Of a stretch of DNA of 64,000 nucleotides, positions 33,710-42,702 are shown one piece after another (positions within the stretch are counted from its first letter, which is position 1; each line of letters starts with the position of its first letter). The notes under the pieces are model-generated. The model did no database searches, was not told where the DNA came from, and saw nothing but the letters and a program-made list of their open reading frames with translations. Source of the stretch: Embleya sp051903075 (lineage in GTDB: Bacteria; Actinomycetota; Actinomycetes; Streptomycetales; Streptomycetaceae); assembly GCF_051903075.1 (NCBI RefSeq), contig NZ_CP182422.1, positions 5,828,001 through 5,892,000 of the forward strand, written 5' to 3'. A program made the position numbers and the translations under genes.

Positions 33710-34765
33710 TCAGGAGAACCCCGTATTCCGCGCGGGCAGCGGCGCGAACCGGTGCACCGCGGCCACGAGCAGATCGCGTTGGCCGACCGCGTCCGTCTCG
33801 GTCAGGTCGACCGGCGGCACGCCGCGGAACATCGACGGCACCTGGGTGTGACCGACGACTATGGGCAGCAGCCGACCGCCCGCGTACCCGTCGCCCAGCG
33901 CCTCCTCCCACTCGTCCATCGCCAACCGGCGCGCCTCGAAGTAGTGCTCGGAGAACAGTGCGAGCACGTGCTCGCCCATCCCGCGCGCGCGGGCCATCGC
34001 CTTGCCGAAGCTCTCGCCCGCGCTCCAGTCCCAGCGGCTCAGCGAGACCCGGTAGTCCTCGAACGTGAGTACCTCGCTGACCCAGTCGGCCCAGGCCAGG
34101 TCGTTGCCGACGTAGCTGATCACCAGGTCGGTGCGGGCCGGCGGGACCGGCTCCAGGATCGGCAACCGCCGCGGCACCTCGGGCATCGTGCGCGAGGCGC
34201 CGTCGTGGCTGCCGAACATCGGCTCCACCTCGTCCGCCTCGGCCGCGTTCAGCGGCGCCAGGCGATGGCGCAGTGCCGCGGCCACCCGATCGGCCACGGT
34301 GCGCACCGCGCGAACGTAGCCGAGATCGCGGATACCGCCGAGCCGCAACATGTCGAACACGCTCGGCCCGTGACCGGGCGCGGGGATCCCGACCGGCCAC
34401 TCGATCGGGCCGACCGCGGGCGGCACGGGTTGTTCGATCGTGGTCCACGGTACGGCGATCAGGTTCGGCGCCGAGACCCCCACGATCGACTCGTGTCGAC
34501 GCAGCCGGTCGGTGAACACGGCCCAGTCGCGCCCGCAGTCCAGGTCCTCGAAGTAGTCGTCGGAACACAGCGCGACCATCGCGCGCGCCTGGGCGGGTGG
34601 ATCGCCGTCGGGCATCTGGATCGGACCGAAGGTCGGCTGCAGCCGGATCGCCGCCCGCACCCGGTCCATCCCGCGCCGCAGTTCCGCCTCGACGTCGTCG
34701 TGGAAGCGGGCAGCCCATTTGGGATCACGGTCGGCGACGTGACTCGTGAAGAAGTCGTAGTCCAC
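33710..34765 (-). CDS. FxsC-like/TIR double-domain protein
   Basis: A 351-residue protein, first gene of the minus-strand operon. Residues ~1-175 resemble the TIR-like protein FxsC of the divergent cluster (opening YDFFTS versus VFFTS; RFHDDVE versus RFHADLE; SVFDMLRLGG versus GLFDLMRLEG). Residues ~210-345 form a canonical TIR domain (DLVISYVGND, DWSAGES, ALFSEHYFE, DEWEEAL with the candidate catalytic Glu). GTG 34765 follows GGGGG; TTG 34768 is possible. It ties this operon to the Fxs system by shared domains. Confidence 0.8.
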   Translation of the reverse strand: MDYDFFTSHVADRDPKWAARFHDDVEAELRRGMDRVRAAIRLQPTFGPIQMPDGDPPAQARAMVALCSDDYFEDLDCGRDWAVFTDRLRRHESIVGVSAPNLIAVPWTTIEQPVPPAVGPIEWPVGIPAPGHGPSVFDMLRLGGIRDLGYVRAVRTVADRVAAALRHRLAPLNAAEADEVEPMFGSHDGASRTMPEVPRRLPILEPVPPARTDLVISYVGNDLAWADWVSEVLTFEDYRVSLSRWDWSAGESFGKAMARARGMGEHVLALFSEHYFEARRLAMDEWEEALGDGYAGGRLLPIVVGHTQVPSMFRGVPPVDLTETDAVGQRDLLVAAVHRFAPLPARNTGFS

Positions 34766-35063
34766 CAAGCGACCCCCGGATCGTGCACCGGACAAAAGGA
34801 CGGCCCAGCGGCACCCGCGACCGCGCCGCGGGTCTGGCAAGTGCCGCCCCCATGCCGGTCGTTCGCGTGTACGACTCTGCCCACACAGAGCATCGCGCAG
34901 ATCGACCCGGCCCGGCTAGTATAGGAAGGCTTGTGTAATCGTGGCGATACGTTCCGCACTCGAATGTACGGTTTCACTCGGACGGCACGCCCGAACGCTA
35001 CCGGGCCGGACGGGCGAGACGAACCCGGCATCCGGCGACGCGGGAGGAACGGGGGTCCTGCGG
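34766..35063. promoter_or_regulatory. Divergent promoter region of TIR operon and fxs operon
   Basis: 298 bp between divergent operons. A relatively AT-rich stretch near 34915-34965 includes TAGTAT, a plausible -10 for the + strand. GGGAGG near 35042 is too far from ATG 35064 for a good ribosome site. No operator dyad was recognised. Confidence 0.45.
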
Positions 35064-35330
35064 ATGCAACGAGAGCGCGGTGACGTGGAGTCGGCGCTGC
35101 CCGACCTCGACGGGCTCTGTCTCGACGACCTGGATCACCTGCCGGCCTCCGTGCTGGCCTCGGCGCTGCGCCGCCTGGTCCACGAGTCCGAGGAGCCCTC
35201 GGAGGCGGTGGTCGCGGGGTTCACGAGCGTGGTGGATCCGGTTCTCGTCGAGGCGGAGTTCGATCCCCGTGGCGGAAACGACCGTGCCGGGGGTCCCCGG
35301 GCGGACGGGAGCGGCACCGTTCGGGCCTGA
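35064..35330 (+). CDS. fxsA: FxSxx RiPP precursor with C-terminal extension (FxsA-like)
   Basis: An 88-residue precursor of the FxSxx-COOH RiPP type. The leader (LPDLDGLCLDDLDHLP, SALRRLVHES) matches the FxsA pattern, and F53-T54-S55-V56-V57 gives the FxSxx core. In known members the protein ends right after this motif; here 31 extra residues follow (DPVLVEAEFD and a Gly/Asp/Arg-rich tail). The maturase gene follows 14 nt after the stop. The Phe ring to Ser beta-carbon cyclophane formed by FxsB-type enzymes is known from the family; whether the extension is kept or cleaved is unknown. Confidence 0.82.
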   Translation: MQRERGDVESALPDLDGLCLDDLDHLPASVLASALRRLVHESEEPSEAVVAGFTSVVDPVLVEAEFDPRGGNDRAGGPRADGSGTVRA

Positions 35331-35344
35331 CCGTGGGAGGTCCG

Positions 35345-36502
35345 ATGCACGAAGCGATTCCGTTTCGGCAATTCGTGGTCAAGATCGCGGCACGATGCGA
35401 TCTCGCGTGCGATCACTGTTATGTGTACGAACTCCGGGACCAGAGCTGGCGCGAGCGCCCCCGAGTGCCGACCGACGCGACCGTCGGCGCGCTCGGCGCC
35501 TGGTTGCGCGCACACGCCGAGCGGGCCGGCCTGCGGGTGCTCGACATCGTGCTGCACGGCGGCGAACCGCTGCTCGCGGGACCGGACCGGATCGACCGGA
35601 TCGCGCGCGAGTTGCGCGCCGCGCTCGCGGGTGTGGCCGAGTTGCGGATCACCATGCAGACCAACGGGGTTCGCCTGGACGAACGCTGCGCCGAGGTGTT
35701 GCTCGCGCACCGGATCCGGGTCGGCGTCTCGCTGGACGGCGACGCGCTCGCGCACGACCGGCACCGTCGCCACGCGGACGGGCGCGGCAGCCACGCCGAG
35801 GCGGTCCGGGGCATCGCGCTGTTGCGCCGGCCGCGCTACCGGCCCTTGTACGGCGGCCTGTTGTGCACGATCGACCTGGGCAACGACCCGGTGGCCACCT
35901 ACGAGGAACTGCTCTCGCACGCCCCGCCGATGCTCGACCTGCTGCTGCCGCACGCCACCTGGGAGTTCCCGCCGCCCGGCGCACGCGAGGGCGAAACCCC
36001 GTATGCGGACTGGCTGATCGCGGTCTTCGACCGCTGGTACGGGGCGTCGGTGCGGGAGACGCGGGTGCGGATCCTGGAGGACCTGGTGGATCTGACCCTG
36101 GGCCGGGACGTACAGAGCGAGGTCCTGGGCCTGGGCCCGCCGGGCTCGGTGGTGGTGGAGACCGACGGCACGTTCGAACGCGAGGACTCGCTCAAGTCCG
36201 CCTACGACGGTGCGGCGGCCACCGGGCTCGACGTGTTCCGGCACGACCCGGCGACCGTGCTGGCCGCCCCCGCGTACGCCCGCGCGGCGGTCGGCGTGGC
36301 CGGGTTGAGCGCGACGTGCCGGCGCTGTCCGGTGGTGCGCACCTGCGGGGGCGGCCTGCGGGCGCACCGCTATCGCCCGGACAACGGCTTCGACAATCCG
36401 TCCGTGTACTGCGCCGACCTGCGCGCGCTGATCGACCACGTCGGCGCCCGCGTGCGCGCCGATGTCCGTGCCCTGGTGGCCGATTCGAGGAGTCGCGGAT
36501 GA
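35345..36502 (+). CDS. fxsB: Radical SAM/SPASM cyclophane maturase (FxsB)
   Basis: A 385-residue radical SAM enzyme with a SPASM-type C-terminus, the family that makes C-C cyclophane crosslinks in FxSxx precursors. The SAM cluster motif is C18-DLA-C22-DH-C25; LHGGEPL follows at about 70. The C-terminal auxiliary-cluster cysteines are C325, C328, C334 and C356 (CRRC...TCGGG...VYC). ATG 35345 has GGAGG 4 nt upstream and lies 14 nt after the precursor stop. It overlaps the HExxH gene by 4 nt, so synthesis of the modifying enzymes is coupled. Needs SAM, reductant and the precursor. Confidence 0.93.
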   Translation: MHEAIPFRQFVVKIAARCDLACDHCYVYELRDQSWRERPRVPTDATVGALGAWLRAHAERAGLRVLDIVLHGGEPLLAGPDRIDRIARELRAALAGVAELRITMQTNGVRLDERCAEVLLAHRIRVGVSLDGDALAHDRHRRHADGRGSHAEAVRGIALLRRPRYRPLYGGLLCTIDLGNDPVATYEELLSHAPPMLDLLLPHATWEFPPPGAREGETPYADWLIAVFDRWYGASVRETRVRILEDLVDLTLGRDVQSEVLGLGPPGSVVVETDGTFEREDSLKSAYDGAAATGLDVFRHDPATVLAAPAYARAAVGVAGLSATCRRCPVVRTCGGGLRAHRYRPDNGFDNPSVYCADLRALIDHVGARVRADVRALVADSRSRG

Positions 36503-37860
36503 TCGGGACACATCGGCTCACCGGCCCGGCCTTCGATCGACTCGCCGCAGGACAGGGCGACTTCGCGGCCGTGTCCGCGCTCGCCCGGGCGCAGGAGAGC
36601 CGCCGCCTGCTCCAGGTGTACGCGGTGGTCGCCACCGCCCGCGAGCGGTTGCCGAGCGCGCGCACCGCGCACCTCATCGACGCCCACGACCTGCTCGCAC
36701 ACGTCCAGCGCACCGCGCCGGACGCGGCGCGCACCGTGCTGATGCACCCGTACACCGGCGCGTGGGCGATGCGCAGCCTGCTGCGCCTGGGCCGGACCGA
36801 CCTCGACCCGGCCGCCCCCGATCTCGACGAACTCCTGGGCCACCTGGGCTCGATCGCGGCGGCGGCGGCACTGCGCGGGGACCCCGAACACGGTCCGCCC
36901 GGCCGGGTCGAGCTGAGCGCGGTCGGCGGCTGGGTGTACCTGCCCACGCTGGGGCGGGTGCGGGTGGCGGCGGACGCGGGTCGGATCGCGCTGACCGGGC
37001 GCCAGTGGTCGGTCGGCAGCCGGCTGGTCTCGCGCCGACAGGCCAACCGCAGGTGCTCCGCCACCGCCGCCGGGCTGAGCGCGACGCTGGCGATCGAGGA
37101 CGTCGACCCCTATCGCGACGTGCATCGCTGGCAGCCGAGCGCACGTCTGACGGCTCGCCAAGTATCCTTGCTGCAACGGAATTTCGCCTCCGCCTGGGAT
37201 CAGCTGGCACACTCTCACCGGGCCTACGCGGCCGGCCTGCCGGCGGCGTTGTCCACGCTGGTCCCGGTGGTGGGCGAGCCCGGCGTCAGCCTCAGTTCGT
37301 CGTCGCGGTACGCGTTCGGGGGTCTCGCGCTCACGCCCGAGGTGGGCCCGACCACCCTGGCCGTCACGCTCGTCCACGAGTTCCAGCACAACAAGCTCGG
37401 CGCGATACAGGACATCACGAATCTCTCGACACGTTCGACCGCCCGGTACCGGGCGCCCTGGCGGTTGGACCCCCGACCGGTGGGCGCGCTCTTGCAAGGC
37501 GCCTACGCGCATCTGGGGATCGCGGATTTCTGGCGGGTTCGCCGGCACGCCGTCACGGGAGAGGAGCAGGATCGGGCACAGGCCGAGTTCGCCGTACACC
37601 GCGAGCACGTCACCGAGGCGATCGCGACGTTGCGCGAATGCGGTGAACTGACGCCGGACGGCGCACGTGTGGTGGATGCCATGGCGGGCACGGTGCAGTC
37701 GTGGTGGCGCGAGGACATACCGGCCGAGGCGGCGCGCCGTGCGGCCGAACGGGTGCGCTCGGGGTATCGGGCCTGGGTCGCGCGCAACGGCGACCGGGGC
37801 CGGCGCGGCACCCGCGAGCAGGTCGTGGACGCGGGCGGAACGACACGAAACGAAAGATGA
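36499..37860 (+). CDS. HExxH-motif peptide-modifying protein
   Basis: A 453-residue protein of the HEXXH-containing putative peptide-modification family, recently grouped as aKG-HExxH-type peptide beta-hydroxylases that use Fe(II) and alpha-ketoglutarate. H293-E294-F295-Q296-H297 supplies the motif. Before it is a large helical region with few other marks. Its ATG overlaps the fxsB stop by 4 nt, so it is probably the second tailoring enzyme of the FxSxx peptide. Which residue it modifies is not known; the longer precursor tail offers additional Asp and Asn residues. Confidence 0.87.
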   Translation: MIGTHRLTGPAFDRLAAGQGDFAAVSALARAQESRRLLQVYAVVATARERLPSARTAHLIDAHDLLAHVQRTAPDAARTVLMHPYTGAWAMRSLLRLGRTDLDPAAPDLDELLGHLGSIAAAAALRGDPEHGPPGRVELSAVGGWVYLPTLGRVRVAADAGRIALTGRQWSVGSRLVSRRQANRRCSATAAGLSATLAIEDVDPYRDVHRWQPSARLTARQVSLLQRNFASAWDQLAHSHRAYAAGLPAALSTLVPVVGEPGVSLSSSSRYAFGGLALTPEVGPTTLAVTLVHEFQHNKLGAIQDITNLSTRSTARYRAPWRLDPRPVGALLQGAYAHLGIADFWRVRRHAVTGEEQDRAQAEFAVHREHVTEAIATLRECGELTPDGARVVDAMAGTVQSWWREDIPAEAARRAAERVRSGYRAWVARNGDRGRRGTREQVVDAGGTTRNER

Positions 37861-37990
37861 ACATGAGATTACCTGATGTAACGAGGAGTAACGTCGCGTG
37901 ATGGACTCGGGTAGCCTGGGAACAACGAGTAACCGCGGGGGAGGGCAAGCCCACGCGCGTTGCGACGAAGTGCCGACATCAGGGGTCGAG
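37861..37990 (+). promoter_or_regulatory. 130-bp spacer in the fxs operon
   Basis: AT-richer than the neighbours, with the direct repeat GTAACGA/GTAACG near 37878-37894. GAGGAG at about 37882 followed by GTG 37898 offers an alternative, longer start for the FxsC gene. An internal promoter is possible but no clear boxes were read. Confidence 0.4.
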
Positions 37991-38749
37991 ATGACACCAG
38001 TCTTCTTCACGAGTCGGTCGTGCGGCGATGAGCGGGCCTATGTCGAGCGTTTCCACGCCGATCTCGAACAGGCGGTCGCCGCCCGGCTCTCCCAGGGGGG
38101 CGGCGCGCGCGGTGTGCTGCCCTCGTGTACCGGTCCCGGTGTGGGTGCCACGCCCGAGGCACTGGCCTGCTCGGTTCCCGCCGCCGTCGTGCTGGCGTCG
38201 CCCGACTACCTCGCCGATCCGCGCGCCATGCGCGAATGGGCCGTACTGGCCGAACGGGTGCGCGGTCACCGGGCGCACACCGGCCGACAGGTATACGCGG
38301 TGGTCACCGTGCGCTGGCGGGCCACCGATTCCCCACTCGACGGGCAGCCGAGGCCCGACTTCGGCGCCGAGAACGACTACGGCCCCATCTACGCCCGCCA
38401 GGGGTTGTTCGACCTGATGCGCCTGGAGGGGCACTCGGCCGACTATCGGCATCTGGTCGCCGAACTGGCGCGCGTGCTGGTCGCGGCCGAACGTGCCCCG
38501 CTGCGCCCGCTGCCGGCGGCCGAGGCGCGCGAGTTGTTCCCGACCGTGCGTGTCGAACCCAGCCCGAGCCCGCCTCCCGCGCGCATCGCGTTCGGGGCCT
38601 CCGCGCCGTTCGCCACCGCCTTCCGGGGGCTGCCCGCCCGCGCTCGCGCCGGCTTGGACTCGGCCGCCCGACCCCGCTGGATCACGGCCCGACACAACCC
38701 TCGCCGCCCACTGTTGTGGGGACCCGGTGGCGACGTTGAGGAGTACTGA
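37991..38749 (+). CDS. fxsC: TIR-like protein FxsC
   Basis: A 252-residue member of the TIR-like FxsC family that accompanies FxsA/FxsB genes. It opens with TPVFFTS, has LASPDYLADPRAMREWA near residue 75 (position of the TIR acidic residue) and GLFDLMRLEG near 135, and ends in a Pro/Ser-rich and basic tail. ATG 37991 is used (AGGGG upstream); GTG 37898 with GAGGAG at 9 nt would add 31 residues. Role in the system is unknown; partner with the following NB-ARC/TPR protein is likely (gap of 4 nt). Confidence 0.85.
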   Translation: MTPVFFTSRSCGDERAYVERFHADLEQAVAARLSQGGGARGVLPSCTGPGVGATPEALACSVPAAVVLASPDYLADPRAMREWAVLAERVRGHRAHTGRQVYAVVTVRWRATDSPLDGQPRPDFGAENDYGPIYARQGLFDLMRLEGHSADYRHLVAELARVLVAAERAPLRPLPAAEARELFPTVRVEPSPSPPPARIAFGASAPFATAFRGLPARARAGLDSAARPRWITARHNPRRPLLWGPGGDVEEY

Positions 38750-38753
38750 AGCG

Positions 38754-41700
38754 ATGAGCGAGAACCCAGCGGGCCCACCGGGAACCGTCGTCACGTTCTA
38801 CTCGTACAAGGGCGGCACCGGCCGCACGATGGCGCTGGCCAACGTGGCCTGGATCCTGGCTTCGCGGGGCAAGCGTGTGCTCGTGGTGGACTGGGACCTG
38901 GAATCCCCCGGCCTGCACCGCTACTTCCACCCCTACCTGATCGACAAGCGGCTCGAGGACACGCGCGGCGTACTCGACATGATCCGCGCCTTCGCCAAGG
39001 TGGTCGGCTCCGAGGCCAGCACCGACGCGATGATCGAGGCGAGCCGGATCGCGGAGAGCCGGGTGGACGGCTGCGCGGTCAAGGTCGACCGCGACTTCCC
39101 CGACGGCGGGTTGATCCGCTTCCTCGGCCCGGGCCGGCAGAACCACGAATACGCGGCGACCCTCGCCGGCTTCAACTGGGCCGACTTCTGCGAGAGTCCG
39201 CACGGCATCGGCTTCCTGGACGCGCTGCGCGAGGACATGCGCGCGTCCTACGACTACGCCCTGATCGACAGTCGCACCGGCCTCAACGACATCGCCGGCA
39301 TCTGTACCACCCTGCTGCCCGACACCGTGGTGGACGGCTTCACCCTCAACGAGCAGGCCATCGACGGCGGCGTCAACGTGGCCCGCTCGATCGCCCGGCA
39401 GGCCGAGCGCCCGCTGCGCATCCTGCCCGTGCCGATGCGCGTCGAGGACGACGAGAAGGACAAGCTCGAAGCCGGCCGCGACCACGCGCGCGAGCGCTTC
39501 GCCGAATTCCTCGCGGAATACTCCGAGGCGGAGCGCACCAAGTACTGGGGCGAGGTGGAGATCCCGTACAAGGCGTTCTACGCCTACGAGGAGACCCTGG
39601 CCACCCTGGGCGACCGCCCGCTCCAGGAGGGCAGCCTGCTCGCCGCGTACGAGCGGCTGACCGGTGTGCTCACCGAAGGCGCGATCACCCGACTCGACCC
39701 CGTCGAGGAGGGCGAGCGCCGCCGCGAACTGCGCCGCTTCGAGCGCATCCGGTACACCGCCCCGGTCACCGTGCGCATCCTCTACAGCGCACGCGACCGC
39801 ATGTGGGTCGACTGGGTGCGCGCCCAACTGATCGCCGCCGGCACCCAGGTGGTCGGCACCGGGGGCTGCGACACGCCGCTGGAGCGGTTGGAGGACGTGG
39901 ACAGCGTCGTGGTGCTGTCCTCGCCCGACTCGCTGCCCAGCCGGGCCTGGACCGCGATGCGCACCGCGCTGCGCCGGCTCGCCTCGGCGGATCGGGTGGC
40001 CGTGGTGACGCTGCGGGTGGACGACGGGCTCGACCTCGACCCGGGCGTGGGCGACACGGTCTCCCTCTCCGCGCTGTCCGAGGAGCACGCGCGCACCGCG
40101 CTGCTGGCCGCGTTCGGCCGCACCCCCTCGGAGGCGCCGCCGGCGGAGGGCCCCCGCTTCCCCGGCACCAAGCCCAGGGTGTCCCAACTGCTGCCCCGGC
40201 ACTCGGCCTTCACCGGACGCGACGACATCCTCGAACGCCTGCGCGACCAGTTGGCCAAGGGTGCCACCGCGGTGCTGCCCCAGGCCCTGCACGGCCTGGG
40301 CGGCGTCGGCAAGACCCAGGTCGCGCTGGAGTACGCGCACCGCTTCGCCGCCGACTACGACATCATCTGGTGGGTGTCCGCCGAGCAGGCACAGGGCGTC
40401 GCCGCGCAACTCGCCCGACTGGGCGTCCGGCTCGACCTGTCCACCGGGGAGAACGTGGGCGACGCGGCGGCCACGGTGCTCCAGAGCCTGCAACAGGGCG
40501 AGCCCTACGATCGCTGGCTGGTGATCTACGACAACGCCGACGAGCCCGCCTCGCTGGCCAACCTGATGCCGCAGGGCAGCGTCAACGGCCACGTCCTGGT
40601 CACCTCGCGCAACGACCTGTGGGCGCGCACCGCCCGCCCGCTCGAAGTACCGGTGTTCCGCCGCGACGAGAGCGTCGCGCTGCTCCAGCGCCGGGTGCCG
40701 GCGCTGACCGAGGCCGACGCGCAGAAGGTCGCCACCGCGCTGGGCGACCTGCCGCTGGCGGTCGAACAGGCGGGCGCCTGGCTGGCCGAGTCGGCGATGC
40801 CGGTCGAGGACTACCTGGAGCGGGTGAACACGCGGGTCACCGCGATCCTGGAGGAGGGTCAGCCGCCGGACTACCCGACCACCGCCGCCGCGACGTGGAC
40901 CGTCTCCCTGGACGAGCTGAAGGAGCGGCAGCCGGCCGCGGTGCGCCTGCTGGAGTTGTGCGCCTACCTGTCGCCCGACTCCATCTCGATGCGGCTGCTG
41001 CGCTCGCGCGAGGTGCTCCAGGAACTGATCCGGGTGGACAGCTCGCTCGGCGACACGCTGTTGTTGTCCCGGATCTTCCAGCAGCTCGGCCGATACGCGC
41101 TGGCCCGGGTGGACCGGGGCGCGGACACCATCCAGGTGCACCGCCTGGTCCAAGCCGTGCTGCGGGACCAGATGCCGGCCGAGGACAACATCGCCCGGCG
41201 CGCCCGAACCCTGGAGATCCTGGCCGCGAACGCCCCCGGCGACGTGGACGATCCGGCGAACCGGGAGGCGTACGAGGAGCTGTACAAGCACCTCGTGCCC
41301 TCGCGCGCCCTGGAGAGCGACTCCGAGGGCGTGCGCCGCTGGATCGTCGAGCAGGTCCGCTTCGCATGGCGCTCCGACGACTGGGAATTCGCCCAGTACA
41401 TCGCCGAGGTCGCGCTGGACCGGTGGCGCGCGCGATTCAGTCGGCACGACCCGCTGACGCTGCGGATGTGCACCCAACTGGCGAACGTGTACCGGTCCCA
41501 GGGCAAGTACCGCAAGGCGTACGACCTGGACCGGGCCACCCTGGAGGCGCAGCGCGCGGCACTGGGACCGGACCACCCGCACACCCTGATCACCGGGCGC
41601 GGCTACGGCGGCGACCTGCGTTCGCTCGGCCGTTTCGAGACCGCGCTCGAATCGGACCGGGAGAACTACCGGCGATTCAGCGAGGTGTTCGGCGAGGACA

Positions 41701-42644
41701 CCAACGACGCCCTGCTCGCGGCCAACAACCTCGGCGTCTCGCTGCGCCTGACCGGTCGCCTGGAGGAGGCGCGCGAGGTGCACCAGACCGCCTACGACTG
41801 GCGGCGGCGAATCCAGGGCGAGGACCACCCGCACACCTGCTTCCTGGCCAACCAGGTCGGTCAGGACCTCCGTGAGCTGGGTGACTACGCGGGCTCGCGG
41901 GCGGTGTTGCAGCGCACGCTGGCCATCGAGGAGGCCAACGGCCGGGTCCGGGACGCGCTGCGCACCTCCAAGAACCTCGCGGTGACGATCCGGCAGACGG
42001 GGGACGCCCGCTACGCCCGGTCGCTGGACAGCGACACGCTGGAGAAGTACCGCGCCTTCCTGAGCCCGACCCACCCCGACATGCTGGCCTGCGCGCTCAA
42101 CCTCGCGGCCGACCACAGTGCGATGGGCAACAACGAGCAGGCCCTCGAACTGGCCCAGGACACCTATCAGGGCTATCGCGAGCAGTTCGGCGGGCAACAC
42201 CCGTTCACCTTCGGATGCGGCAGCAACCTGTCGAGCTACCTGCGGGCGGTCGACCGGCTCGAAGAGGCGCTGGCGCTGGGGCGCAGGTGCGTCGAGGGGC
42301 TGCGCGAAGCGTTGGGCGAGGAGCACCCGTTCACCCTCGCGGCCGCGGTGAACCACGCGAACAACCTCTATCGGGCGGGCGAGGTCGACGAGTGCGCCGA
42401 ACTCGACCGGGTCACCTGCGAGCGATACGAGGAGCTGCTGGGCGCGGATCACCCGCACACCCTGGTCGCGGCCTGCAACCGGGTGCACAGCCTGGGTGAG
42501 ATCGGCCGTCGGGAGGAGTCCCGCGAGTGGTTCACCCGCACCGAGCGTGCGTGCCGGCGCAAGCTCGGCGACGATCACCCGATCATCCAGGGGCTGCGCG
42601 AGCACCGCCGACTGGAGACCGACATCGAGGTGCCGCCGACCTGA
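38754..42644 (+). CDS. FxSxx-COOH system NB-ARC/TPR protein
   Basis: A 1296-residue multidomain protein, the large component of FxSxx-COOH systems. Residues ~11-330 are a ParA/MinD-like ATPase (KGGTGRT at 19-25, an Arg variant of the usual Lys). Residues ~350-460 are TIR-like, but without the catalytic Glu. NB-ARC follows with an intact P-loop GLGGVGKT at 514-521 and Walker B-like WLVIYDNAD. From ~870 come about seven 42-residue TPR units marked by GxDHPHTL-type motifs. This STAND layout predicts ligand-triggered oligomerisation. GAGGAG precedes ATG 38754. The peptide or its modification state may be the sensed ligand; this is inference. Confidence 0.93.
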   Translation: MSENPAGPPGTVVTFYSYKGGTGRTMALANVAWILASRGKRVLVVDWDLESPGLHRYFHPYLIDKRLEDTRGVLDMIRAFAKVVGSEASTDAMIEASRIAESRVDGCAVKVDRDFPDGGLIRFLGPGRQNHEYAATLAGFNWADFCESPHGIGFLDALREDMRASYDYALIDSRTGLNDIAGICTTLLPDTVVDGFTLNEQAIDGGVNVARSIARQAERPLRILPVPMRVEDDEKDKLEAGRDHARERFAEFLAEYSEAERTKYWGEVEIPYKAFYAYEETLATLGDRPLQEGSLLAAYERLTGVLTEGAITRLDPVEEGERRRELRRFERIRYTAPVTVRILYSARDRMWVDWVRAQLIAAGTQVVGTGGCDTPLERLEDVDSVVVLSSPDSLPSRAWTAMRTALRRLASADRVAVVTLRVDDGLDLDPGVGDTVSLSALSEEHARTALLAAFGRTPSEAPPAEGPRFPGTKPRVSQLLPRHSAFTGRDDILERLRDQLAKGATAVLPQALHGLGGVGKTQVALEYAHRFAADYDIIWWVSAEQAQGVAAQLARLGVRLDLSTGENVGDAAATVLQSLQQGEPYDRWLVIYDNADEPASLANLMPQGSVNGHVLVTSRNDLWARTARPLEVPVFRRDESVALLQRRVPALTEADAQKVATALGDLPLAVEQAGAWLAESAMPVEDYLERVNTRVTAILEEGQPPDYPTTAAATWTVSLDELKERQPAAVRLLELCAYLSPDSISMRLLRSREVLQELIRVDSSLGDTLLLSRIFQQLGRYALARVDRGADTIQVHRLVQAVLRDQMPAEDNIARRARTLEILAANAPGDVDDPANREAYEELYKHLVPSRALESDSEGVRRWIVEQVRFAWRSDDWEFAQYIAEVALDRWRARFSRHDPLTLRMCTQLANVYRSQGKYRKAYDLDRATLEAQRAALGPDHPHTLITGRGYGGDLRSLGRFETALESDRENYRRFSEVFGEDTNDALLAANNLGVSLRLTGRLEEAREVHQTAYDWRRRIQGEDHPHTCFLANQVGQDLRELGDYAGSRAVLQRTLAIEEANGRVRDALRTSKNLAVTIRQTGDARYARSLDSDTLEKYRAFLSPTHPDMLACALNLAADHSAMGNNEQALELAQDTYQGYREQFGGQHPFTFGCGSNLSSYLRAVDRLEEALALGRRCVEGLREALGEEHPFTLAAAVNHANNLYRAGEVDECAELDRVTCERYEELLGADHPHTLVAACNRVHSLGEIGRREESREWFTRTERACRRKLGDDHPIIQGLREHRRLETDIEVPPT

Positions 42645-42671
42645 TCGGCGCAGCTCCCACGGTCACACTCC

Positions 42672-42702
42672 GGGCCGGTCCGACCTCGTGTCGGGCCGGC
42701 CC
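42672..42702 (+). terminator. 13-bp hairpin terminator of the fxs operon
   Basis: Arms GGGCCGGTCCGAC and GTCGGGCCGGCCC (one G-T pair) with the loop CTCGT, 27 nt after the stop codon of the NB-ARC/TPR gene. Confidence 0.78.

Noticed and set aside
35329..35344. Maturase start at GTG 35333
   Set aside because: ATG 35345 has GGAGG at a better distance and fits the family start.
38682..42605. 1307-codon minus-strand frame opposite the NB-ARC/TPR gene
   Set aside because: Antisense shadow of a well-supported multidomain gene; no recognisable domain.
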